Below, piece after piece: positions 7,823 through 13,712 of a DNA stretch of 13,795 nt. The position numbers and the translations under genes are program-made. The DNA is from CAZXLT01 sp964641545 (GTDB lineage Bacteria; Patescibacteriota; Saccharimonadia; Saccharimonadales; AWTP1-31): positions 1 through 13,795 of the forward strand of contig CAZXLT010000017.1 of NCBI GenBank assembly GCA_964641545.1, written 5' to 3'. The notes beneath the pieces were generated by a model, which was not told the origin of the DNA, did no database searches, and saw only the letters and a list, made by a program, of their open reading frames with translations. Numbering within the stretch: position 1 is the stretch's first letter; each line of letters starts with the position of its first letter.

Positions 7823-8106
7823 ACCGTAAACTCGTTCTTGCACTTCCTGCAAATAACAAGGCGTTGTGTAGAAAGTGTAGTCTTACCGCCGTCCACGTTC
7901 TTAACGGTCTGCACACCTGAGATTCTGTTCTTACGATAAAATCCACAACGTGGGCATTTAAGCCTTCGCTGGTGGACTATCAACACGGGTATGGAAATGA
8001 ACAGCAGCATGAGTGGCGCGATAACAAAGACTGCTATCAGTACCCACTCCGTGGCATTGTTAGTTTGGTTGGCTTGGTCTATTGCTTGATTAACTGCCGT
8101 GTCCAT
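7819..8106 (-). CDS. Small membrane-anchored zinc-ribbon protein
   Basis: The 95-residue protein has one hydrophobic helix at about residues 21-44 and then a zinc ribbon on the charged side of the membrane (C51/C54 in CPRCGF and C86/C89 in CRKC). Its function is unknown; membrane zinc ribbons often act as small adaptors or sensors. The start at 8106 is preceded by AAGGAG at 8122-8117 with good spacing. A longer frame to 8205 exists, but it would run through the structured leader and has no ribosome binding site. It is the first gene of the leftward group and overlaps the next by four bases. Confidence 0.75.
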   Translation of the reverse strand: MDTAVNQAIDQANQTNNATEWVLIAVFVIAPLMLLFISIPVLIVHQRRLKCPRCGFYRKNRISGVQTVKNVDGGKTTLSTQRLVICRKCKNEFTV

Positions 8107-8310
8107 CGGTTCTGCACTCCTTCGTACTTGGTTGATGTTTCGCGGCAACCAAAAAGCTCGCCGCCAGCGATGACCGAAGCCACCTGCAAACCTTTCGGAA
8201 TGCAACCATACAGAACAGTGCTCTGACGACGAGCTTATTGTTCTGTATGGATTTTAGCGACCATACCTTCCTTGCGGTGGCTTTAGGTCTAGGTAGCTAG
8301 GCTACTTGAG
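8107..8310 (-). ncRNA. Candidate structured 5' leader RNA of the leftward zinc-ribbon operon
   Basis: About 200 bases lie between the proposed start of transcription and the 8106 start codon, and they are full of nested inverted repeats. The outer arms are 8172-8189 and 8272-8289 (AGCCACC against GGTGGCT, GCAA against TTGC, GACC against GGTC, with small bulges). Inside them is a perfect 12-bp stem, CCATACAGAACA at 8206-8217 with TGTTCTGTATGG at 8239-8250, capped by GCTC/GAGC. Nearer the gene, TTGGTTG/CAACCAA (8128-8134 and 8146-8152) forms a 7-bp hairpin just before the ribosome binding site. Between these lies a short GC hairpin followed by a T run on the minus strand (near 8170-8151), resembling an attenuator. 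I do not recognise a known riboswitch class. A DNA role for the repeats (cruciform, transposon remnant) is an alternative. Confidence 0.45.
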
Positions 8311-8314
8311 GTCA

Positions 8315-8342
8315 AGTATAAGTACATTTAGGCCAAAAACAA
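8315..8342 (-). promoter_or_regulatory. Possible promoter of the leftward operon and its leader
   Basis: On the minus strand TTGTTT (8342-8337) and TATACT (8320-8315) are separated by 16 bases. Transcription would begin near 8308. The palindrome ACTTGAGGTCAAGT at 8304-8317 overlaps the -10 box and predicted start, so it could be an operator. Confidence 0.4.
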
Positions 8343-8407
8343 AGCAAACTTATACACCCAAAAGTCGAAAAATGGACTCCGTAACTGCTTAAAATTGTTC
8401 GATTTGA

Positions 8408-8447
8408 GCTGGGCATCATCTCGAAACTGGATGCTACAGTACCCAGC
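8408..8447 (+). other. Isolated stem-loop in the 8343-8583 gap
   Basis: GCTGGG at 8408-8413 pairs with CCCAGC at 8442-8447, and just inside, GCATC at 8413-8417 pairs with GATGC at 8430-8434, giving a two-part stem with a one-sided bulge (the G at 8413 can join only one of the stems). It lies between the divergent leader promoter and the promoter of the membrane-protein gene. It is not followed by a T run, so it is not a convincing terminator. I see no gene in the rest of this 241-base gap. Confidence 0.3.
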
Positions 8448-8583
8448 AGCTTTTGAGTTAGTTGCTAGTGCAGGACACTGATAAATACCGAAAAACCGAA
8501 CTTTAATCGCGTGAAAAGCAGCTTTTATTCTGGTTTATTCGAAATAATACGAATTTCGGAGTGGCGTCTGATGAATATTTGCT

Positions 8584-8589
8584 TACAAT
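8584..8589 (+). promoter_or_regulatory. -10 box (TACAAT) giving a probable leaderless message
   Basis: TACAAT ends six bases before the ATG at 8596, the same geometry as at the HEPN gene. No ribosome binding site precedes the start. Confidence 0.45.
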
Positions 8590-8595
8590 AATCTC

Positions 8596-9072
8596 ATGCA
8601 CTTAAGCCAAAACTTCGGCTTAGATAAGTTGAGGCCTCTTGACCCAACTATTTCCGCAGCCTTTGCTTGGGTAATGGCACTCATTTTTGTAGCCCTTGTG
8701 GTGGCGGTTGCTGGTTACCTTATTCTAGTATTTCGTTCGCGCCGTGATAATAAAGTCGCCGAGAAACTAAAAGCCGAGCAAGACATTTGGTTTGACGAGC
8801 ATAAGTCCATTTTGCACAAAAGCACCCGCCAAGTTGCTATTCCAGAAAACTCACTTGAATACTATGTGTGCAAGCTGGTCTTCCAAAACCCTCAGGTTTA
8901 TCAAGATGATTGGGACATTCTTCAAGCGGCTGGTGAGGAAGACAAAAAAGACCGCGCTGTTTACTTTGCCGTAGACCGCGTAAACAACAAAGCAAGAAAA
9001 GCGTTCGAGATGGAAGACAAGCTACTAAAGCGTAATGCCCAAAGAACAAGACTAAACGATAATTATTTCTAG
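8596..9072 (+). CDS. Single-pass membrane protein of unknown function
   Basis: The 158-residue protein has one strong hydrophobic helix at about residues 19-46, ending in the positive RSRRDNK segment. The roughly 110-residue C-terminal domain should therefore be cytoplasmic. That domain is charged, with helical stretches and the sequence YYVCKLVFQNPQVYQDDWDI. No enzyme motif is visible and I do not recognise the family. It stands alone, with a -10 box directly upstream and a clear terminator 24 bases after the stop, so it is a complete monocistronic unit. Confidence 0.75.
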   Translation: MHLSQNFGLDKLRPLDPTISAAFAWVMALIFVALVVAVAGYLILVFRSRRDNKVAEKLKAEQDIWFDEHKSILHKSTRQVAIPENSLEYYVCKLVFQNPQVYQDDWDILQAAGEEDKKDRAVYFAVDRVNNKARKAFEMEDKLLKRNAQRTRLNDNYF

Positions 9073-9095
9073 TCATATTTTTTGTAAATGTCGCG

Positions 9096-9119
9096 CCCTG
9101 TTTTCCACAGGGATTTTTT
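9096..9119 (+). terminator. Rho-independent terminator
   Basis: CCCTGT (9096-9101) pairs with ACAGGG (9107-9112) over a five-base loop and is followed by A and six T's. It ends the membrane-protein gene at 9072. Confidence 0.85.
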
Positions 9120-9425
9120 AGTTTTGTCTCTGTTAAACACACTCAATAACATTGAAGCACAAGCACTAGTCAGCCACTAACAAGAACGGGAGTATGCTGA
9201 GCGCAGCGAAAATGCGACAGGCGCAGAATCACTCAATCATAACGATTCGACAGACGACCTCAAGCAAAGAGCTACCAACTATCAACCACTAATCAGTAAG
9301 GCGGTACAGCCACCAAACATATAGACCAGTAACCACAGTCACCATTACCAATTAGTAAGCGTTTACATAGGCAACGCCATGTAAGCCATTGCTCCTGATT
9401 GCCTTTAACTAGCTGGACAAAGTCC
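9120..9425. other. 306-base intergenic stretch with AGTAA repeats, no gene seen
   Basis: I find no supported coding region or RNA gene here. A loosely repeated word occurs three times: AATCAGTAAG at 9291-9300, ACCAGTAACC near 9326, and AATTAGTAAGC at 9350-9360. The stretch around 9190-9230 is rich in GCGCA and TGCG words that could pair. The open frame upstream of 9426 reaches back to a TTG at 9399, but nothing supports starting there. Confidence 0.4.
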
Positions 9426-9857
9426 ATGACTGGGCTTGTTAAGTGCGCCCAAAAATCAGAAGCAGAAAGTCAAAACTCAATGCAAAGCCTTAAAGAGATA
9501 AGTCGTGGTCAGAATCTGCCCAAAAGTGCTGAACATACAAAGTATGCTCTCGACACCCAAACGCCGATTCCAGCCTCGACTTCACACCGTCAAGTTAAAA
9601 CCAAAATCGAAATTAAATTGTGTGAGCGGTTCAAGGAAACGCGCTGGCTCTACAACCAGTACGGGCTGAAAGCGCCTACCTGGTTGCGGCGAGCTTTCGT
9701 CCTGAACCAGTATCGGCGTAAGTCGCTGAACGACAACCTACTCGAAGCACAACTCGATAAGGCATTCTGCGGCAGATACGCCGCTACCAATGAGTGGTAT
9801 GACCAGCTCCACTCTGTTTGGCACGACATTAACAGGAGACCGTCATGTTGCAAATAG
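9426..9857 (+). CDS. Hypothetical basic protein, start uncertain
   Basis: From the ATG at 9426 the product is 143 residues. The second half looks like a real folded protein: aromatic and basic, with WLRRAFVLNQYRRKSLND followed by a helical stretch ending near WHDINRR. The first 50 residues are low in hydrophobics and could be untranslated; another in-frame ATG lies at 9480. No good ribosome binding site supports either start. It overlaps the next gene by 13 bases in another frame, which supports an operon. I do not recognise the family. Confidence 0.5.
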   Translation: MTGLVKCAQKSEAESQNSMQSLKEISRGQNLPKSAEHTKYALDTQTPIPASTSHRQVKTKIEIKLCERFKETRWLYNQYGLKAPTWLRRAFVLNQYRRKSLNDNLLEAQLDKAFCGRYAATNEWYDQLHSVWHDINRRPSCCK

Positions 9858-10195
9858 ATGAGAGCAAAATTCAGGCCGAGGTCTACGCCAAAAGCCCGAC
9901 CAAGGACATACTATACATCAAGATTGCAATTCCTAGCCTTGAGCTATACATGAATAGCTTCACGGTCAGGCCATCACCGAAGTTTGATGGACTATGGTTT
10001 CAGACACCTGCGTTCCTGATGGGCAAGAGGTGGGTTAAGCCGCTTGAGTTCAGAAACGGTAGCCGATTACTAGACTTGATGCAGGATGAGGCCATGCGGG
10101 CAGCCGACCGCTACATTCAGGACAATAAACTGCAAAATCTTTTCCCAGGTGCAGTATTGATTGACCAAGATGAGATGGGCAGTGTGGAATTCTAA
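9845..10195 (+). CDS. Small hypothetical protein of the mobile element, possibly SpoVG-like
   Basis: The 116-residue protein has a well-placed AGGAG at 9834-9838 six bases before its ATG. Its core, with strands around YIKIAIPSLELYMNSFTVR and GLWFQTPAF then WVKPLEF and a C-terminal amphipathic helix, faintly recalls the compact nucleic-acid-binding SpoVG fold. That resemblance is impressionistic. There are no cysteine pairs, signal peptide or membrane segment. It lies upstream of the excisionase and integrase genes and is probably an accessory gene of the integrated element. Confidence 0.72.
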   Translation: MLQIDESKIQAEVYAKSPTKDILYIKIAIPSLELYMNSFTVRPSPKFDGLWFQTPAFLMGKRWVKPLEFRNGSRLLDLMQDEAMRAADRYIQDNKLQNLFPGAVLIDQDEMGSVEF

Positions 10196-10250
10196 ATTGC
10201 ACCACTGCCAAACACCGCCATAGATTACTAAACAGAGCTACCTATACAGG

Positions 10251-10310
10251 TTAGTGATCCATTTAGACTACAGACATCTATATATAGATTTCTACTAATG
10301 GATAACACTA
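10251..10310. repeat. AT-rich dyad centred on a 14-bp palindrome
   Basis: The perfect palindrome ATCTATATATAGAT (10276-10289) sits between imperfect arms TTAGTGATCCATTTAG (10251-10266) and CTAATGGATAACACTA (10295-10310). Flanking it, CATAGATTACT (from 10219) and CATGGATTACT (from 10311) begin a degenerate direct repeat of about 30 bases, each ending in an AGCTA/TATA stretch. The pattern suits protein-binding sites such as integrase arm sites, a replication origin or a resolution site. The rest of the 10196-10452 gap shows no gene. Confidence 0.45.
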
Positions 10311-10452
10311 CATGGATTACTGCATAGTAGCTATATAGATACGTCAGATGTAAGCAGTAGGGTCGCGCAAGAATAATCGTGGTCCTAGTGCCAAAAAGCG
10401 GAGATTTGAGAAACGAGTGAACAGAGGGCTTTCGTTAAACATAAGAAAGTTA

Positions 10453-10458
10453 TATAAT
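10453..10458 (+). promoter_or_regulatory. -10 box (TATAAT) of the excisionase-integrase operon
   Basis: TATAAT lies about 88 bases before the excisionase ATG, leaving an untranslated leader of roughly 80 bases that includes the 10510-10526 palindrome. A TTCGTT 16 bases upstream is a weak -35 match. Confidence 0.45.
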
Positions 10459-10509
10459 AAAAGCTGAATGATGTCCAGTATCCTAACTGACTTACACAAG
10501 CTGGTCATC

Positions 10510-10526
10510 ACACAGTCTAACTGTGT
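10510..10526. promoter_or_regulatory. Palindrome before the excisionase gene, candidate operator or hairpin
   Basis: ACACAG and CTGTGT form a perfect 6-bp inverted repeat around TCTAA. It lies downstream of the -10 box and just before the ribosome binding site, so it could bind a repressor (perhaps the excisionase-like protein itself) or fold in the mRNA to limit translation. Confidence 0.4.
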
Positions 10527-10546
10527 CAGAACAGAAGGATTTAGAC

Positions 10547-10750
10547 ATGAGTAATTTGGAACAAGTAAGCAGCCCGACCTTATATACGGTCGAGGAAGCT
10601 GCAAAGGAACTGCGGGTAAGTCGATGGATGATATATCGACTGCTGCGGAGTAATGAATTAAAATCGCTGACGATTGCCAGCCGTAGGCTAATTGCCTCCG
10701 ATGATTTATTAGATTTCATTAAACAACATAAGGGGGAGTTTCATGGGTAG
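10547..10750 (+). CDS. Excisionase-like helix-turn-helix protein (AlpA/MerR-type HTH)
   Basis: The 67-residue protein is a single winged helix-turn-helix of the excisionase class: LYTVEEAAKELRVSRWMIYRLLRSNEL, then a wing with IASRRLIASDDLLDFIKQH. Such proteins bend DNA at attachment sites and bias the integrase toward excision, or act as regulators. I chose the ATG at 10547 because AGAAGGA at 10533-10539 precedes it by seven bases; a GTG eight codons upstream would place the start inside the palindrome. It overlaps the integrase start by eight bases in another frame, so the two are co-translated. Confidence 0.85.
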   Translation: MSNLEQVSSPTLYTVEEAAKELRVSRWMIYRLLRSNELKSLTIASRRLIASDDLLDFIKQHKGEFHG

Positions 10751-11966
10751 GCGACGTAGAGGCGATGGAACAGTTTACAAACGGAAAGAGGGTCGGTACG
10801 AGGCAGCCTGCTGGGTAAACACGCCATTGGGTATTAAGCGCGTTAGGCGCTATGCACCAACACGGAATGCAGCCGAAGCGATACTAGTAGAAATGCGCAA
10901 GCAAAATGAGAATGGTATTAAGGCAGCTTCGAGGGAGGAGAAGTTGGGCGCTTATATGGATTATTGGCTTTTAGTAGTAAAGCCTACGATTCGCAGGGGT
11001 ACTCTGTCTGGATACGAGACAATCATCCGTATTTATTTGAAACCAGGACTGGGCAATAAGAGTCTTGCTAAGTTAAGTTCGCAAGACGTCCAAGCGTTTA
11101 TTGATAATCAAATACGGATTGGTCAGTCGCCTCGTACCATACAGAAAATACGTATTGTCCTATCGGCAGTTTTAAAGAGGGCTATGAAGGAAGACCGTAT
11201 TTCACGGAATGTGGCACGGGAGGTGGATATACCGATGTACAGACCAAAAGAAGTTGAGCCTTGGAATGTAGATGAATTAACGGATTATCTACAAGCTGCT
11301 TCCGACCATCGGTATTATCCAATCTACTTTCTCATGGGCTTCTATGGGCTTCGGAGAGGTGAGGCGTTAGGCTTATCTTGGTCTGACATAGACCCGAATA
11401 ATAAAGTTATTCGCGTTCGTAAACAGGTGGAGTACTACGAAGGAATCTATAGCTATGCGGAGTTAAAGACTGAAAACTCGCGGCGCGAACTTCCTATGCT
11501 TCCTGCTGTGTTTAATGTGCTACAGCATTTGCAACCTACAAACGATGGTCCATTGCCTGACCTAATATTCAAAACTTCGAGTGGACTACCAGTTGACCCT
11601 CATAACTTGCGAAGGACTTTTAAACGCATAAGTAAGGAAGCGGGGTTACCAAAGAGTACACTTCACCATTTACGCCATACCGCAGCTACCAACCTTAAAG
11701 ACTTGGGCGTTCCAGCCAAAGACGTACAGGCTATATTGGGTCACTCAAATATCGCCACTACGTTACAGTTTTATACGCATTCCGATATAAACAGCAAGTC
11801 AGAAGCGTTGCAGAAATATGAGCTACAAATTAGTGAAAAAAGGGCTTCTAGCCGTCAAGTTAAGCCGTCAGGCACTAAATTGTTGGCAGAATATATCAAG
11901 ATTAACAGTAGTACAAGTGTGTTGGCTGAAAGGACGGACCCCAGGCTTATGAGTCCTGCGCTCTAA
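10743..11966 (+). CDS. int: Tyrosine recombinase, phage/ICE-type integrase
   Basis: The 407-residue integrase integrates and excises the element by site-specific recombination. Domains in order are an AP2-like arm-binding domain (about 8-58), a core-binding SAM-like domain (about 65-155) and a catalytic domain (about 170-360). All catalytic residues are visible: R204 in GLRRGEAL, K242 in ELKTENS, H308 and R311 in HHLRHT, H334 in LGHSN and the nucleophile Y344 in QFYTH. AGGGGG at about 10731 supports the ATG at 10743. The last residues (about 398-407) are encoded by the antisense of the tRNA fragment at 11936-11985, as expected for an integrase next to its attachment site. The gene appears intact, so the element may still be mobile if its other end is intact. 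Confidence 0.95.
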   Translation: MGRRRRGDGTVYKRKEGRYEAACWVNTPLGIKRVRRYAPTRNAAEAILVEMRKQNENGIKAASREEKLGAYMDYWLLVVKPTIRRGTLSGYETIIRIYLKPGLGNKSLAKLSSQDVQAFIDNQIRIGQSPRTIQKIRIVLSAVLKRAMKEDRISRNVAREVDIPMYRPKEVEPWNVDELTDYLQAASDHRYYPIYFLMGFYGLRRGEALGLSWSDIDPNNKVIRVRKQVEYYEGIYSYAELKTENSRRELPMLPAVFNVLQHLQPTNDGPLPDLIFKTSSGLPVDPHNLRRTFKRISKEAGLPKSTLHHLRHTAATNLKDLGVPAKDVQAILGHSNIATTLQFYTHSDINSKSEALQKYELQISEKRASSRQVKPSGTKLLAEYIKINSSTSVLAERTDPRLMSPAL

Positions 11967-11985
11967 CCAGCTGAGCTATGGTGCC
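11936..11985 (-). pseudogene. Truncated tRNA (CAU anticodon), probable attachment-site junction
   Basis: Read leftward from 11985, the minus strand gives a tRNA 5' portion: acceptor strand GGCACCA, TA, D arm GCTC/GAGC, anticodon arm CAGGA-CTCATAA-GCCTG and variable loop GGGTC. The expected T arm and the matching 3' acceptor (TGGTGCC) are absent; the sequence instead continues into the integrase codons. The A-G mismatch at 31-39 is shared with the intact tRNA-Met at 539-615. I interpret this as the chromosomal 5' part of a tRNA gene into which the element integrated, with the 3' part displaced to the far end. Whether it was tRNA-Met or tRNA-Ile2 cannot be told. Confidence 0.7.
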
Positions 11986-12163
11986 CCAACATGAGACAAA
12001 CCTACGGTTTTTCTCATCGCGCCGGGTTTTGGCAAAGCCAAAATCTCGGGCTGCTCTTTTCCCTTCGCCCGTGGCCGATGCCGGAGCTAGGGTGCTGTAA
12101 CAGGGGAGATTGTAGCAGGTTTTACCCTGTTTGGCTAGACCTCAACACCTTCTCGGAGAGGTG
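11986..12163. other. Intergenic stretch with three stem-loops
   Basis: Three hairpins follow the tRNA fragment. The first is 11991-12017 (ATGAGA and AAACC paired with GGTTT and TCTCAT, loop TAC). The second is 12027-12043 (TTTTGGC/GCCAAAA, loop AAA), followed by a CTCTTTT stretch that may terminate the integrase transcript. The third is AACAGGG at 12099-12105 with CCCTGTT at 12125-12131. I see no coding region; a 164-codon frame here is read through by the gene starting at 12178 and looks like a shadow. Confidence 0.4.
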
Positions 12164-12169
12164 TATACT
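12164..12169 (+). promoter_or_regulatory. -10 box (TATACT), probable leaderless start
   Basis: TATACT ends eight bases before the ATG at 12178, so the transcript would begin at or within a base or two of the start codon. GGAGAGG at 12155 is too far upstream to act as a ribosome binding site. Confidence 0.45.
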
Positions 12170-12177
12170 TGCTCTAT

Positions 12178-12918
12178 ATGCAGCTTACGGAGGAAACGGT
12201 CGGTCTACTGGCGCAGCGGGCTTTGGTTTTGGAGCCACTTGCCGACAAACCTGGCTGTACGACACGGTACGAAGATTTACCTGGGAGGCCGCTCGAAAGT
12301 TTTGTAACCGCGGGGCTCAATGTGGGGCCGATTTTTTCACGGTTTGCAGCAGAGCGGTTACAGGGGCGGCAACGCACTCTTTTCCATTACTTCACCCAGG
12401 CACTCAAAGCAAGCAAGACAGGTGGAAAATATGTAAACTTCGGGCTGCTCGAAATACTCTTTCCGGCTGTTGCCGCCCGGATTGAGTGCGATAATCCCGA
12501 TGAAGTTGTGGCGAAGGTGATTGAGCTCATGCGTCAGGCGCCACAAAGTGATGTACGGGAACTAGTTGGTGCAAGAAAACTGGCCTGGAGTACATCCGAA
12601 AAGCGTGAAGCCAAACTGAAAGATTTGACCCCGATTGTTTGTGCGGCTCCAAACCCTTACGCATTCTACGAAGCCATGGGTGCTGCCGAACCACACTGCT
12701 CGGCTGCGCAGTGGGTAGCGAATTATCAGGAAGGACTGCCTTTGTTAGCGCAGCAGTTTGACTCTCTTCGAAGTCAGACTACAGGGAGCATGCTAGGCAA
12801 GATAAAAATCGCGTATGAAGAAGTTCGTAAAGATTACCCGGATGTAAGAGTAGGGATACTGGCGGACATGAGCGCCGCTGCCATTTTTCTTTACTTAAGT
12901 TATACGAAAAATGTCTAG
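12178..12918 (+). CDS. Putative CitG/MdcB-like protein (triphosphoribosyl-dephospho-CoA synthase family), tentative
   Basis: The 246-residue protein is helix rich and soluble. Two segments recall CitG/MdcB enzymes, which make the prosthetic-group precursor of citrate lyase and malonate decarboxylase: K24-P-G...R30-Y-x-D33 followed by a conserved F and A spacing, and T81-G-G...N87-F-G near the expected TGGVNTHKG motif. The second motif is degenerate (TGGKYVNFG), and the C-terminal DTN-type motif is not visible, so activity may differ. No lyase or decarboxylase genes are nearby. The ATG at 12178 is preferred to a TTG three codons earlier because of the -10 box spacing. Codon use is more G+C rich than in the island genes to the left. 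Its stop overlaps that of the convergent permease gene by four bases. Confidence 0.5.
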   Translation: MQLTEETVGLLAQRALVLEPLADKPGCTTRYEDLPGRPLESFVTAGLNVGPIFSRFAAERLQGRQRTLFHYFTQALKASKTGGKYVNFGLLEILFPAVAARIECDNPDEVVAKVIELMRQAPQSDVRELVGARKLAWSTSEKREAKLKDLTPIVCAAPNPYAFYEAMGAAEPHCSAAQWVANYQEGLPLLAQQFDSLRSQTTGSMLGKIKIAYEEVRKDYPDVRVGILADMSAAAIFLYLSYTKNV

Positions 12919-13676
12919 TATTCGCATATGGCGAGATAGATGACGGCGGCCAGGCCGACGCAGATGATAATCCAGCGCAACCAGTGCGACGAAACTTTCT
13001 GGGCGCTGCGTGCGCCGATGTAGCCACCAGTCGTTGAGCCGACGGCCATGACTAGGCCATGTCGCCAATCTATAAGGTGTGAGCCGAACAAGCAGACCAT
13101 GGAAGTGCCGGCTATGACGATGCCCGTCACGTTCTTCATGGCGTTCATCATGTGCGTGTCGTGCAGGTTCGTCATGCCTAGGAACGCGAGCATCATAAAG
13201 CCGAAGCCGGCGCCGAAGTAGCCGCCGTAAAACGACAGCGGTATCATCGCCAAACCGAACCATATCATGGGTTTTACCTTACGGAGCCGTTTGCTGACGT
13301 GTTTGTGTAAGTGAAAATGCAGTAGCGGCTGGAAGGCGAAGAGCAGGACACCAGACAGCACCAGCACCGGAATCATTTTGGCGAAGTGTTCGGCCGAGGT
13401 TTGCCGCAACGTGAGGGCTCCGGCGGCGCAGCCGAGTGCTATGGGGACGAGCAGTAGTGCGTACCCTACGGGGACTTTGCTGAGATAGCGCCGGTAGCCG
13501 TATGCCGAGCTGAGCTGCCCTGGGGCGGATACGACGCTACCGGTCGCGTTGGCCATAATCGGCGGTATGCCGAGGGCCACCAGCACCGGAAAACCTATCA
13601 GCATGCCGCCGCCGGCGATGGCGTTCATCGCTCCCACCACGAACCCTGCGACCAATAGTACGATATCTTTTTCCAT
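12915..13676 (-). CDS. TauE/SafE (TSUP) family membrane permease
   Basis: The 253-residue polytopic membrane protein has about seven or eight hydrophobic helices and the two repeated glycine-rich signatures of the family: AGGGMLIGFP at 21-30 and YGGYFGAGFG at 150-159. TSUP proteins export or import small sulfur-containing or organic anions such as sulfite, sulfoacetate or taurine-derived products; the substrate cannot be read from the sequence. A histidine-rich loop (HFHLHKH at 120-126) lies between the halves. The protein is complete, including both half-repeats. The start at 13676 has no obvious ribosome binding site. The DNA is the most G+C rich in the window: the 60-base row at 13201 has 37 G/C against 20 in the row at 5161. 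Confidence 0.92.
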   Translation of the reverse strand: MEKDIVLLVAGFVVGAMNAIAGGGMLIGFPVLVALGIPPIMANATGSVVSAPGQLSSAYGYRRYLSKVPVGYALLLVPIALGCAAGALTLRQTSAEHFAKMIPVLVLSGVLLFAFQPLLHFHLHKHVSKRLRKVKPMIWFGLAMIPLSFYGGYFGAGFGFMMLAFLGMTNLHDTHMMNAMKNVTGIVIAGTSMVCLFGSHLIDWRHGLVMAVGSTTGGYIGARSAQKVSSHWLRWIIICVGLAAVIYLAICEY

Positions 13677-13706
13677 AGAAGCTGTTTGTTTTTAGTTTTC
13701 GTAGGT

Positions 13707-13712
13707 ATTGTA
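13707..13712 (-). promoter_or_regulatory. Possible -10 box of the TSUP permease gene
   Basis: On the minus strand TACAAT lies 30 bases upstream of the ATG at 13676, predicting a short untranslated leader with no ribosome binding site. The rest of 13713-13795 shows no gene. Confidence 0.35.

Noticed and set aside
7819..8205. Longer 128-residue form of the membrane zinc-ribbon protein
   Set aside because: The extra 33 codons run through the structured leader and have no ribosome binding site, while the ATG at 8106 has a well-placed AAGGAG.
8206..8250. Retron msr-msd type non-coding RNA
   Set aside because: The inverted repeats look suggestive, but there is no reverse transcriptase gene in the window.
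8408..8447. Rho-independent terminator
   Set aside because: The hairpin is plausible but no T run follows on either strand.
11991..12485. A 164-codon rightward frame
   Set aside because: It is rich in Cys and Arg with no fold-like pattern, starts in a hairpin and overlaps the CitG-like gene in another frame.
12895..13263. A 122-codon leftward frame within the permease gene
   Set aside because: Its Arg/His-rich composition is typical of an out-of-frame reading of GC-rich coding DNA, and the TSUP frame is clearly the real one.
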